Origin: Fasciolopsis buskii | Lineage: Eukaryota; Platyhelminthes; Trematoda; Plagiorchiida; Fasciolidae | Direction of reading: 5' to 3' | Assembly: GCA_008360955.1 (NCBI GenBank) | Contig: LUCM01005042.1 | Location: forward strand, 247,069 to 311,068 | DNA length: 64,000 nucleotides | In this document: positions 35,601 through 47,215 of the stretch, piece after piece | Layout: every line of letters begins with the position of its first letter | How positions within the stretch are numbered: position 1 is the stretch's first letter | Made by a program: the position numbers and the translations under genes | The notes under the pieces: model-generated | Database searches by the model: none | Told to the model about the DNA's origin: nothing | Seen by the model: only the letters and a program-made list of their open reading frames with translations

Positions 35601-38310
35601 CCGATTGTTCTTAATGAACGACCATTTTTTCTAATAGCCCTCGTTCATTAGTCACCGCCATACACACGGATCCGAGACAAACTGAAGTACCTTGAAACAG
35701 TGCATACATGTCTGGCCTAGCTGGCAACCAATAAGCCGACTGAGTTATCACGCTAACGGGTGGTTAGAATGTGATGAGAATTAGACTGTTCAGTCCAGTA
35801 CTTTCTATCCGCATCATCCTCCTCGTACAAGGCTACTCCTTATGAGGTCTCAGTGAATAGCCAAAACTATGAGTCATCACCCAAATGGATCCTCGAATGG
35901 TTGCACCGTGCAGCAATATGAGGTCGGATACTCATGTACCGGGTGTTCCTCGTGGTAGACTTTCCGTATTAAGGTCGTGATCAACTCAGATCTTTAAGCC
36001 TGTCTGTTTTTTGGAACATTTGACCCTGGTAGTGCAGTGCAGAACAACAAAAGGCTTATGTTATTTTGTAAAATTACATGAGAAATTCCAGGGGGAACAT
36101 TTAACTTTGATCTGAAGATTGGAGATTTTCAGCCGTCTGTCGGAGACATATTTGATCAGTTAATGAGAAAAACCGTTCAGTGAAAGTATTGTATGCATTT
36201 TCTACCTTGACTTGTGAGTAAAAAGATTGTGCAGACTTTAGTAAATAAACCACTCCAGGTTTTCAAAGTGTAAATGTCGATATTATAGAATTGAAGGGGT
36301 TTATGCGTTCCGTACATCGTTATAGGCGTTCTCATCAAATACATTATTTGGTATTGCGGGCTCACCCGCATGAATCCATGTAAATCACAGCGCTGCAGTG
36401 CGGTTCAACTTGAGCAGCTTCCTTTGATTTCATTTTGGGTGAATTTTTTAGGTTAGTGCTTATATATATTGGCCCTCAGGTATGGTTTGGATAGAGTGAA
36501 ACCAAATAAACAATGTGCTGAAAACTGCACCGTCACTTCTGCTACCACGTTCAATGTGCTAGCGCCAATTCACAGTTTGATGGATTCTTTCCAAAATTTC
36601 CACTGATTGCTTGGAAAGGAAGGTCCACTTATTCACTAAGCCCACAAAAAGCAACGCTGCTAGCCGAAATGCAAGTGGGAACCTCCGTTTTATTGTTTAT
36701 CTGTTGCTACGAAGACGAGAATAGGACATTGTATTAAGGAACGATGACTATTTCTTCCATTCGTCAAACGATATATGTTCACTTGTTTGACTTAAAATTA
36801 GTTAAATGCTTGGAAACAGCTCCTGATCAACGTTAGTTGGAATGAAATATCATATCGCGCGCCATTATTTGACCAGTTATTTTATCCGCTTATTGTTTTA
36901 GTGGAACGAAAGCGAGGAGCATCTGAGGCAACAAACAGACGGGATTTTAACTCAAAATCAAGGTGAAGATTATCAACATAACTGAGATATCTGTTCTGAT
37001 GTTGTACGGTCTAAGCCTATTTCTTAATGCCATCCGTAATTGCACGCCCATGTCGTTGATTGCAGCACCGTTGTATAGATAATGTAATAAATCATCGCTC
37101 TGTTCATATCACTGATACCAACCCGTTCCGTAAGCTTTTTCCATTTGGCTGAGAATTGTATGTCAAATTCAAGCAGAAATCAATAAAGGGAGTAAATCAT
37201 TTCCGAAGGAGAGGTCGTACGTTGAGGGGAAACACGTACAAGAGATTTGTTAATTTCTATAACGCTTTCTGCATATGCTTTATTAAACCAAGGAATATTT
37301 ATTAAATGTATCAATGCCAAACTATTACATGTCCATTTTTCATTGTGAGTTCATTTGAGAATGCGATGCCACTTCCTCCTTTCTTGCGCTTCCGACAGAA
37401 ATATGGAGATGGCGAAATTTTAAGATTCAACCTAGATTCATCCAACCCACGAATGTTTTTCATAAATCGAAACACCTTAACAATCCAGAATTTCTGGTAT
37501 TTGACTGATCTGTGAGAATGGACGCCGATTATTTACCGCTGAACTCATGCTAACTGATTTGGGCAACCGAGAAGAGGTCGGACTGGAAAAAATATAAACC
37601 TATTAGTTATATTGTAATCATTTACGAATTGTAATGGACGTGAGCAAAATCTGTGTCCGAGTAATGTATGGTGCAAAAGCCACCCAGCCAAAGATTCAAA
37701 AGAAGATCGCTAGTTAATTATAAGCCAGTTCCACTGATAACGGTTCTTTTCACTGTTCTGGACTTGTTTTCTGGTACATGCCTGTTTCTGACCAGTGCTT
37801 TTGAGTATCTTTAGTCAATTTACAAACTAAATCGGCAGTATAGAAGTAATTACATAGGAATTACCGAGCACTCATGCATGAAGAGCGGTAACAACCATGA
37901 AACTGGTCGTGTGCTCTCAAGAAAATTTCATTCTTTCATCTCTGTATGACACTGCTTGCAAGGCAAATACGGGAAAAAATATTCCCCTCACAAACTATCA
38001 GTTGAATTCTCCAGGGATTTGCAATCCCCCTGAATATTTCGCTCCCCAGTAATTTTGTTCAAACCGAATTGCCATAATCGTTTACGTACGTCAACAGTTC
38101 ATTGATTTCTACATTTTATATTCGTCTGAGTTATTACGAGTCTTAGCGGAAAACCTGGCCGTGAGCTGGTTTTAACCCATACCAGCACTCACTCATTCAT
38201 TTGGACGGTACAGATCTGAACTTAGAATCAAACTTCCTTTAACTTACTTAACAACCTAAAAGTGTTGCAAAAAACTGATTGTGACCATTAGTCCTTTGTT
38301 CTCAAGTCAA
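32700..38310. other. Long stretch without a supported gene
   Basis: An open block at 34509-34688 (plus) has a fair acceptor (tgtgttcttacag) and a hydrophobic span but no other support. Frames at 33374-33601, 36177-36371 and 37306-37515 were read and not called. Short TAA repeats lie near 33861-33873. Around 35700-35770 the minus strand has a possible, weak tRNA-like SINE head (GTTAGCGTGATAACTCAG). Confidence 0.35.
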
Positions 38311-38321
38311 ATTCTATTCAC

Positions 38322-38540
38322 CTCTTCTCGATGCACACCTCGTCCACGTGCGCGGCTCCCGGTACCAAGGGAAAGAAGCTCAAAAGTCCGAATAGATCGT
38401 AGGCTGTCTCACAAGAAACAATTCCAAGCATTCGTAATGGGTAAAAGTTGTGCGTGTCAGACAGACGGGATAAGGAGATTCTCTCCGCGGTCGGATTCAA
38501 CCCTCCATGAAACGACCTCTTTTTTTCAGATGGGCAGCAT
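38322..38540 (-). CDS. Candidate internal exon, possible membrane protein
   Basis: Seen: a strong acceptor (cttccttaattttacag) opens a 219-nt block with one leftover base, ending at donor AAGAG|GTGAAT in phase 2. It reads CCPSEKKRSFHGGLNPTAER, then LRMLGIVSCETAYDLFGLLS and FFPLVPGAAHVDEVCIEKR. The second part is hydrophobic enough to be a membrane or buried segment. A plus-strand frame overlaps it (38281-38580) but lacks splice sites. Not recognised. It may belong with other minus-strand exons between 38 and 46 kb, but phases cannot be tested across the gaps. Confidence 0.4.
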
Positions 38541-39910
38541 CTGTAAAATTAAGGAAGAGATATCATTGATATGGGCGTGAGCAACCTCCATCTTGTTTAA
38601 TATGTGCCCTCAATCATAAACGAAGTAGATAATATAATTATTGATGATTATTAGTTCCTATTTTCATTACATCACAGTGTACCATGGTTCAAAAATTAGT
38701 CAGCGGCCATCGCAATTGTACCGGAAAGAGATTTGACCGAGAATCCTGGGAGTCCATTCTGCCCCTGCTTGTTTCGTGAGGCTGGTTTTCAGGCTCGCAT
38801 TACCTGCTACAGAATCGTTTTCATGACTCTAATTCACAGACAGAAAGATAAATGACAAAGGGATGAAATCATTTACTTCCGCATTCGCATTCGAACAAGC
38901 CATCTATAACTGGGAAAACCATCAGCAATGAAATCGAAAATAACGGAGCATTTAAGGTAGTACTGGAGACCCTTCAAACCGTATGACAAAAGTGTACGGG
39001 TAGTGGGTATTGCCTCGTCTTAACCTCTACCTGGATCAGAGATCGACTCAGCTGAGACGATTTTGCGTTGATCATGCCAATCCATAAGCAGAGCAAAAAA
39101 GCCACATGAAAAAGTCGGTGATTACCGAAGGACTGAATTAGCCGGCAGAATAATAAATCAGTGAGTGTTGCTCACCGAAGATTAATAAAAGCCATTTGAT
39201 TTTGACTAATATACTAAGTTTTGTCTGTTCCCTAGAGTTGGTACGAATGGGCAAAAGCGGGTGCAAAGTAGAATCGATTGGGGATTTCCCGCCAAAATGC
39301 AGCAGAGGTCTCATCACACTTTTCGCGTTATGAAATCAAGATCAATAATGGATTTTCCCCAAGGTTCCCGGAAATAAATGTAAAACTATGGAAACCAGAT
39401 AAATACTTCCCCCTTTTACCACGGCAATACTGATGACAGTTGCCGGCAAACCACCTAAACTGTCTACCACCGAAACGGTGCTTGACTGGCGAAACGTCAT
39501 AGAACAAAAATCATAACACAGGTAGGGTAACTGCCAGTACGGTGCTAGCTTGCCTTGGGTTGGAAGGACCCGGATCTTACTCAGCTATCAGTAAAGAACA
39601 GTTGAATTTTTTAAATTGGTTTTTCCAAGAAGATGCTTTTGTCTACAATCAAGAACAACTGCTTGCCTTTCTCTTAAAATATGCCTAGACAAAGCGGACT
39701 TGCAATGTATCAAATGAAGTCACAATAAATCAGTTGAAACGTGTTATTTCAAACTCATGTCTTCGTTCCTTGCAGTCATTTCCTGAAACTGTAAAATACT
39801 GTTTGTCCTTAAGCGCTGCGTACTTTCTGTATAACGAGCGAGTACCGGCATTAAGGAACGCACATGGAATAGAAAGCATTACTAGAGAATAGATTTAAAG
39901 GTACTCATTC

Positions 39911-40144
39911 ATGAGCAAAATGAAAAAAGAGTTTTCTGTGGTTTTCTACCCCTTGATATTATCAAAGTACATTGACTTATTTGTGGCATGTGGCCGTCAT
40001 CAAATCTATCAAGTGGAGAAGGAAATGGCAACGGGAATAGCTGAATCCATGACACTCATGTCCCAACGACACGAGGTTGACATTCTGACCACCTTGCAAG
40101 GTTTGCAAGGCGATGAAATCCACATGATCGTTGATCAGAGCTAG
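39911..40144 (+). CDS. Possible coding frame, strand uncertain
   Basis: Seen: a plus frame with balanced composition (YIDLFVACGRHQIYQVEKEM, then HEVDILTTLQGLQGDEIHM) ending in a stop. The opposite strand is also open (39977-40174) and equally protein-like, so only one is likely real. On the plus strand a possible acceptor is cttgatattatcaaag. No domain is recognised. Confidence 0.22.
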   Translation: MSKMKKEFSVVFYPLILSKYIDLFVACGRHQIYQVEKEMATGIAESMTLMSQRHEVDILTTLQGLQGDEIHMIVDQS

Positions 40145-40199
40145 TGCATCTCCATTGGGGTCTAGCGAATTCATAAGCGGAGGAAAAACTTACTAACTG

Positions 40200-42390
40200 A
40201 CGGTTTCAGTGCAAATTATTCGTTTCTTTATAGACTACGGATTGTACGAGAGTTAAAGCACAATGATAGTGTTGCCCAAACATAATGCTGCTCACCAAAA
40301 GTGACTCAAAAAGTGTTAGCAATATTTTTGGCTGAATACTGGTGTACTTCTTGAGAATTGGCACGATTGGTTTCCTCTAGCTTTCTGCCTGTTTCTTCCT
40401 TAACTGTGAACCTGCACGTAAACGCCGGCAGGGGGTCTTAGAAGCAGTGCTGTTCTCACACGGTCGGAGATGTTCTGCACAATCATCCACCTGATCAGTT
40501 TTTGGTGTACCACATCTTTTCGCATAAACGTGTCGCGTTAATTCGAGGTTTGTGCTGTAAAGGTAACTAACCTACTCCAGAAGGAGGTAATTGCACATGG
40601 GCCGACACAACCGAAACGCTGTCAAGTGGGTGTATATGACCACTGCATCCTCTCTGCTTTCTCTGAATGTCCTTCAACACGTTAATGGAAAAGCTGGGGC
40701 TGTTCACAAGATTTGAGTGCTGAGACGGCTATACGCCTTACATATTACAGTCTTTCGGATTATTGGCACTAATGCAAAGTTACCAGTGGATTGGTTTCGG
40801 AACTCACTAACACGACTCGGTAAGACTGAAACTTCAGCCCGTGTTAGTATCATGACGGAAAATCGTCTATTTCAATTAAGGTAGCTGCTGTTCTACACTG
40901 GTTACATGATCACTGAGTTCACCCTTGATTCAAGTCACTTTGCCTAATCACTGTGATGCATCCACTGTGAAAAATGGGTTTATCTTCGAAATATCCCGCG
41001 TTATTTTATTAAAGTTCATGTGTCCAAATTCGTGATTTTGGAGCGGAGCCACTGAAAGTTCAAATCCTCCCCCTCAAAGGACTGCAAATTTTGACAGCTC
41101 TTATCGTCTACTCTTACATTCTTGAAAAATTACGTGCATTGTTGAGTTGTCTTATGAGTACAAATGGTATTACTATTATTACTATTACTGTTATCATGAC
41201 AACGATCACATCCCTAGTGGAATATTCTGTGACCGACAGGGAACGTTTACTCTAAGCACGTTAGGCACGGTTTTCACCAGTTTCGTCCTGGTTAACCATA
41301 ACGAGTAACCACTTTTTCAAACAATTCTTCCTTCTATATTTGTTAACTAATGGACATACATGAACGAACACTTTTTTGAACGAACATTCAAAGGGAAATT
41401 CCATCAACATCGGCTACGTGTTTGGACAGTCCACTGCTAGTTTATAAACTGTTTGTTTGCTTTCGACTGTATTTCTTGTACATTCTTATTTATAATACTC
41501 TCTTGACAGTCCCATTTGCCTTGTCACAGTTACGAAATTGCCCTTTCAGTATATCTTAACTGATTGAAGTGTGTTCTAATTAGCTGGATCTCCTAATAAC
41601 CCATTTCGGTTATTCTCATCGTCTTTCTATTCCCTCATGTATCTTTCCCTGTTTCAATTATACAACTTCATAATCATGTGAATGATGTTGTCCTATCAAT
41701 ACATGTCTAGTCAGTAGGATTTCTACTTCCTTGTTTCAGATAAACTGTGACACACCGGCTTCGAACACAATCCAAGAGAATTTGACCTAAATTTACTTCG
41801 TAGTAATCTACTGGTAATGCAAAGTTTCCATCGTTCACGTTATGCTGTTGACCAAAATTTCAGAACGGCTAATGTAATGTATTTATCAATAAATTTTCAC
41901 TTCCCTGAGAAGTTACACTAATTAGCGAAGTTCTGGTTGACTTTGCACGGGGCATTTTCCGGCGAGTAGCCAGTGTAGACTAATTGCTTGTCGACCAATT
42001 GTCTATCTAGGTTAATCATCAACGGTCAAGTTTCCGGAATCTGTTCTAGCATAGGCTACGCTTTTGAGATAAAAAAACAATCAAAATCACAGTCATTGAT
42101 TCAAGAAAGGAATGGCCGTTCAACAAGAAATGACGAGAGGGATATTTCTAATTGCATTGAAATTAAAATGCCATTTTGATATTTTGTATCACAACTAGTT
42201 GCGTGCAACTCGCTCAAAAGTCAGTACGACAAGGAAGTGAATACAATGCATAACTGACTGTCTTTTCTGCTTCTATGAATAAACTTCCCCAAGGCAAGAC
42301 ACCAGTTCAACGGCTCATTGTCAGTTATATGCACTCCAAATTGCGTTCGGTTCCGATACATTTAGTGGCCGCAATTATCGATAGGAAAAC
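40200..42390. other. No supported gene
   Basis: AT-rich DNA. A short ATT/ACT trinucleotide tract lies at 41168-41195, and a B-box-like AAAGTTCAAATCCTCCCC lies near 41054 without a matching A box. Confidence 0.45.
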
Positions 42391-42401
42391 ACTAAATATA
42401 C

Positions 42402-42443
42402 CTTTCAAATAGTTTTTCATCTGGTGCGTGACGCGTTGCACAT
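42402..42443 (-). CDS. Candidate short internal exon
   Basis: Seen: a very good acceptor (ctttcccctagcctcag) and donor (TTGAAAG|GTATAT) enclose 42 nt that read VQRVTHQMKNYLK in one frame (two leftover bases before, one after). The peptide is basic and helix-like. Short exons are easy to produce by chance, so it rests on the splice sites alone. Confidence 0.28.
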
Positions 42444-42748
42444 CTGAGGCTAGGGGAAAGTTACATATTAAGGAAAAAAGCGTGAGATGCTCGATGGAAA
42501 ATGCTTCAACAATAGACGAACAATCTCCCTCTAATAAACTCCAATTATACGAATACCTTCGAACTCCGCATATAATCAGGGAACGGGTAACGAGAAAAAG
42601 ATGTGTTTTGCAAATGACCAAGCCAGAGGTAACTAATTTGCCAACAAACAGATGGACGGATAGCTAAAATCTGAAATTAACGAATCTGGACCGAACAAAT
42701 TTTGGAGGGTATCGAAACGTCGATTCACCATATGATGAAGTTACGTGA

Positions 42749-42883
42749 GCAGTTGTTCAAAAGTAAAACACTGTTGTCAGTAGGATCTGAAAGTGGTCAA
42801 CTCTTGGGCCACCAAAGGTAGTCGAAACATCGGCCAATTTCACATCTCACTGACAAATCTAGGTTATTGAGTTGAACAACTGC
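42749..42883. repeat. Inverted repeat with hammerhead-like motif
   Basis: Seen: the left arm from 42749 (GCAGTTGTTCAA...GTCAGTAGGATCTGAAA) and the reverse complement of the right arm ending 42883 (GCAGTTGTTCAA...GTCAGTGAGATGTGAAA) match over about 65 bp with indels. The right arm has GGTAGTC-GAAAC on the plus strand, with GGCCACC before it as a decayed stem II partner. That repeats the stem II/GAAA arrangement of the Penelope terminal repeat at 7146-7340, but the outer sequence differs, so it is a related, not identical, family. Confidence 0.6.
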
Positions 42884-43705
42884 ATACATAAAAACCAAAA
42901 TTGATTGCGGATGAAAGTCTCGTTTGTCTTCCTACTTTCCCAATAGATACGGTGAACTAAACTTTTGAATGCTCCATGCCAGATAAATAACGACTGCCCA
43001 CTGGAAACTATTCTACCGTCGGTTTATTTACCAATTTAAATAAAGTTTTTTTCGTATACGTTGGGGTCATATGTGAGTAAACATCAAATTAATGCTGATT
43101 ATGTACTAGTAACAAAATTTTCATGTATCTACTCTGGTGAGATGATATCAAATTTTACTGTGCAAATGTTGGTAATTTTGTCATGGCAGCATCTATTATT
43201 TCGCACAGCGAAGGTTAGTGAATAAGTTCCGTGTCCACTCCTACCTATCAAATGCGCAACAACTCTTGTCTTTCAGGAATTTTTCGTCTACATTTGACTT
43301 AGGTGTCTGTTTCAGCCACTAATATTTAGCAAATCTAACGCACGGATTCCGTATCATTTTCAATTGATTCTTTCTAGACCGTGGCCATCACATTTCGTAG
43401 CGTCTGCCGAATTTTCGGTGCCCAAATTATTTTCTTTTCTAAGCAGTGATATTCCTAGTGATTTGCCAAAGTACTCAGATAGTACCTGAGAGTTATTTTT
43501 GCCATCGTTCCATGTATTGTCACACGCAGATATCCATAAATCCATGATTGTCAATGCTAACTAGGCATTCATGGAGTACAACGAACCATTGAACAATCAT
43601 CCTCAGTCTTCAACTTTGGAAGGAAAAACGTGACAAAGTCGATAGAGTTTTTGATATCTTCGTTTGCTACACTAATGTCGTCTACCTCGCAAGAGTTGCA
43701 GGCAG

Positions 43706-43903
43706 TGTGAGCATGAGTCCGTGGTCGTGCTAAACGCAGCGATGGACGGTTCAGCTACACAAGCAATGATTATTATCCGTAAACTCTTAAAAGATACCAC
43801 AAGCCGGGCAGCCAAAACATTCGGCCCACAAATGCTTCCCTGGTTTATGCCTCAGTGTTTAGCCAGAAAAAAATATGCCCATGCTAAGAAACTTCGCCGT
43901 TGA
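43706..43903 (+). CDS. Possible terminal exon, basic C-terminus
   Basis: Seen: after a weak acceptor (gagttgcaggcag) an open block of 65 codons reads CEHESVVLNAAMDGSATQAM, then IIIRKLLKDTTSRAAKTFG and CLARKKYAHAKKLRR, then TGA. The polar composition and clean stop are suggestive. No poly(A) signal follows nearby. Not recognised. Confidence 0.22.
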   Translation, partial: CEHESVVVLNAAMDGSATQAMIIIRKLLKDTTSRAAKTFGPQMLPWFMPQCLARKKYAHAKKLRR

Positions 43904-43919
43904 AACTCATCTAACCTTC

Positions 43920-45010
43920 AAATCGAAACAAATGAAATTTCGATTATAAGAAAGTGTTCATGAGATAGCCACCAAACAATGTCCAACTTCTTGCTTTCCA
44001 CTTTGGTGCACCTATCCCTGTTTGTCTTTATTTCTGAAGGATTTTGACACGCATTACTTGGAAATGTTGAAATTCGTGTTTCGCCATCTTTAAGGTACAT
44101 GGTACGCTGCATTAGGTCGTGCTGTGCCATAAAATGCCACTGAGAATCGCCGCTGTATGTGCATCAGCAGTGGTATTTTTGTGTAATCCACACATCAGTC
44201 GGTTTATTCTCATGTATCTATGATATCAACAACTGCTTTCAGTGCTCACAACATAAAGGTTCTATTGAGTTGCATCCAACACAAACCGTGCAACATTGTA
44301 AGTCCGACTATTACTCATTGTCAGTGTCACACAGAATAGTCGTTATAAAGAGAACAGGTTGAAATTTTGTGGAATATTAAAGGATCGCCGAGTACTTTTT
44401 AAAACATCCTCTCTAAATCCCATCATCAAGTAAAACGATGAATTAAACCAAACAAATTCCTTTACCTACAATTAAAATAAGCTGAGAAACTAGGATGATG
44501 TTCAGATTGTCAACAGCGAATTGTTCATGTTCAGGGGGATACTTTTCGTTGAACTGGGTTTTTTTGTTTATTCTTGGACCAAATCTGGCTGAATGTGGAT
44601 AAACCTGAACAACTACTTTAACAGAAAGAGAAAAATAAATTCACCATTTTAGACACCCTTTAACCGCTCATTGATAAGTCTGCTAAGCATGCTGAAGTGT
44701 GGAATATCCCAAAACAAATGCCTTCTGGTTAATCCTGCGTGGTAGGTGATGCCCCAAACCTAAAACCTCGCAGGCTTCAATTTACTGTTCATCTCGATAC
44801 TTATTTTCCGCTAATTCTTTCCCTCTCAAAGGGGCTCGAAGCAGATGTTCGCCTAAGTCATTTAACTGGCAGCGCCGCTAACTTCAGCAATTTCAAAAAT
44901 GATATCTAACAAAATTCATTTCAGTCAAATCTTCGCTTTGAGTAAATCCCCAAAAGTATTCACACAACATCATCACTCTTCCATTTTTATCAGTTTCTAT
45001 TAACACCGTG
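43920..45010. other. No gene seen
   Basis: AT-rich DNA with two short frames (43918-44130 minus, 44159-44362 plus) that lack splice support. Confidence 0.45.
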
Positions 45011-45014
45011 ACTA

Positions 45015-45174
45015 TCATCGGTGTCTGACTTTAGAATCAAATTCATCAAATATTTGTAAATCTATGCAAAGGTCAACCATCAGGGAAATTCGACCAAGAA
45101 AAATACAGCACCCGTCGTCATACATTTGCACAATGGAATGCTTTCTCACTTCAAAGGCAAACATCCTTAAATCA
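45015..45174 (-). CDS. Candidate terminal exon, unrecognised protein
   Basis: Seen: a pyrimidine-rich acceptor (ccattcccgctcctag) with one leftover base, then 52 codons to TGA. It reads DLRMFAFEVRKHSIVQMYDD, then GCCIFLGRISLMVDLCIDLQ and IFDEFDSKVRHR. Alternating hydrophobic residues and acidic/basic patches look like an alpha-beta fold. It is on the same strand as, and downstream of, the gene start at 46284-46537. If they belong together, at least one exon is missing between them, because the phases (1 and 2) do not join directly. Family unknown. Confidence 0.4.
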
Positions 45175-45300
45175 CTAGGAGCGGGAATGGATGGTAATTT
45201 CATTTAAGAATCACATGGTGATTCACGGGAGGACTTACGTCGGTCAGGTAAGGCTAACCTTCAGAAAGGGGGCACAAGGCTCGAAAGTATTGTTTTTCTT

Positions 45301-45490
45301 CTCAGTAGTATATTTCGCAAACGGGTGGGTGACAGAAATTTCCCCAGAAGCACACGACTGGTTTCGCGGTTGCTGACGCTTCTGAAGAATTCCGGGTACG
45401 AATACCTGACCAGCGGCAATAACCGCGAAACACATCGTGTGATTCCGGGGCAATTTTGTTCGTTCATCCGTATACGAAACACACTACTGA
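45301..45490. repeat. 190-bp near-perfect hairpin with hammerhead-like core
   Basis: Seen: the arms 45301-45397 and 45398-45490 are inverted copies that abut with almost no spacer, at roughly 75-80% identity. On the plus strand the right arm reads CTGACCA (45406-45412), stem II GCGG/CCGC (45413-45416 with 45423-45426), GAAA (45427-45430) and stem III CACA/TGTG (45431-45434 with 45438-45441). That is the hammerhead order with one mismatch in the CUGANGA box. Open frames on both strands across it (45244-45585) are products of the palindrome and are not genes. Confidence 0.8.
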
Positions 45491-46283
45491 GTAGAAAATC
45501 CCTAAACAGGTTAAGCCGTTTTTTCTCCGGAATGTCCGGTATTCTGTTCCTGGGGTATATTCCAACTCTTCGCAGTAGGGTTTAATTGTTCTTCAGCTTG
45601 GTTTTGTAGCAATCAATCGCGTACACTTCAGTTGCATTGGCAAACCAATGTCTGTTTCTGCTGAAAGATAGACTCAGTCAGACTCCAAGCCTACCCATAA
45701 GATGGATTTAAGTAATACCTGTCCACTGCATTCTGGCTTGCGTTCATGATGCTTCTGTTCAGAATCCCGCTCCAATTTTCTGCGGATCATCTCAGGTAGT
45801 TACTTTTAAGAAGCCTGATAGTAACTTTTGCCAGCATTGTCAAAACCACGGGCAGCGTAACAATCAAATTACTTCCCATTCTTGAAGTTCATCGCTGGTT
45901 TCCTCAGTGCTTCATGCTATGAAGCTATTTTAAATACATTTTTATGAATCCAGTTAACAATTTTGTTGCAGCGATCTGCCTCAAACGCTATTTTCCACTA
46001 AAAGTTGTTGGCAAATAACCAACGAATTACTTTAATTAGGTTAACAATATACAGCCATATAATCGTAGAAAATTTTATGCAACATATCTGCGGGGCTTCC
46101 ATTTCGTCACACTAAAAAAGTAGTTCAATAAGAGTTTTGTTTGCCCAGAGCTATTCCTGGAGCTATGAAAGGCACGAGAAAACTTAATAAAAGTTTGAGC
46201 AAATAAACTGTCACAAGATCATGAAATATCACCGAGGAAATAATACACCACAAATAGTGAAAATGAAAAACCACGCGATTTAC

Positions 46284-46425
46284 CTAACTGATAAAATATC
46301 CACGCAGGTCGGGTAATTCGAGACCCGGAAGCCTGATGCGGAGCAAGAACACAGATGACAAAGACAGTGCCAAACGTCACAATGAGGCCGAGAGCCCAAA
46401 TGACCAGTGAATTTTTGAGTTTCAT
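46284..46425 (-). CDS. First coding exon of a signal-anchor protein
   Basis: Seen: ATG at 46425 opens 47 codons to donor CAGTTAG|GTAAAT (phase 1). The peptide begins MKLKNSLVIWALGLIVTF and continues GTVFVICVLAPHQASG: a short basic N-terminus, an uninterrupted hydrophobic stretch of about 20 residues and a small-residue tail. That fits a signal peptide or, with the KLK start, a type II signal anchor as in Golgi glycosyltransferases. The latter is only a possibility. A 5' UTR intron lies just upstream (46487-46536). Later exons were not found with certainty; 45015-45174 is a candidate. Among the best-supported host genes here. Confidence 0.55.
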
Positions 46426-46560
46426 GGCTAGTTGTCAAATTGTCCACAATATGCAAGGCTTATTTCTCGTTAAGCAAGAGAAAATCCTGGAGAAAAAGAG
46501 CGGAATCCCAGCTAACTCGGTCCTGACCACACTCACCTGGTGGACGGACAGAAGTCCTGT
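46426..46560 (-). other. 5' UTR with a 50-nt intron
   Basis: Seen: exon 1 ends CCACCAG|GTGAGTGTGG at 46537. The intron runs 46536-46487 and ends gctctttttctccag. Exon 2 starts GATTTTCTC at 46486, with 61 nt before the ATG. Both splice sites are close to consensus. This supports the gene start at 46425. The start of exon 1 is not determined. Confidence 0.5.
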
Positions 46561-47215
46561 TCCCTTTTTTCCGTTGTTTGGTCAGATTATTCTGACCAGA
46601 AAAAATGAACAGAGCCTCGCGTGTTTGACGCTAGTGACCGATTTCATAATTGCACAGATGGAACCTTAACCGGTGAAAATAGTAACAGCTTGCGATTTTA
46701 CCCGAAACGATCTCACATACCGTCTCAACGTTGAGAAACTGAAATCGAGTTCGAATATTTTGGGTCGACCGGGGTCACCGTCCACTCCGTTTGTTTCTGT
46801 CTGCGTGCACGTCTGTGTGTAAAATAATTATCTGTATGCAAAAGCATACACGGCTTTCGTGACTCCGTCGAAACACATGCATGTTCCCACCCCATCTGGC
46901 TCTGCTCTGGTGCAAACTACCTATGCATTAAGAATATCTGTCCCTCACCCATTCACGAAATTCCACAGTATCGAAACGAGCAGAATAGAATCCTGATCTT
47001 TTCTAATATCAGTGGTTTGCTTTAAGAACTCAAGTTTCAATAAGCACATTTTGATTTATCCAGATTATTATTTATTTATTTGAGTAAAAGTAATCTCAAA
47101 TCAAATTGTAGAGCTGAAATCCCTCGGATCTGCTTAAATTTGGCATATCAGTTTGCACGTTTTAGGTTTGGTAATACTTTGACTAACACAACAAACTGAA
47201 GTAAACCAGTGCTTT

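Noticed and set aside
45244..45585. Four overlapping open frames on both strands
   Set aside because: They lie across the 190-bp hairpin; the palindrome itself makes similar frames on both strands.
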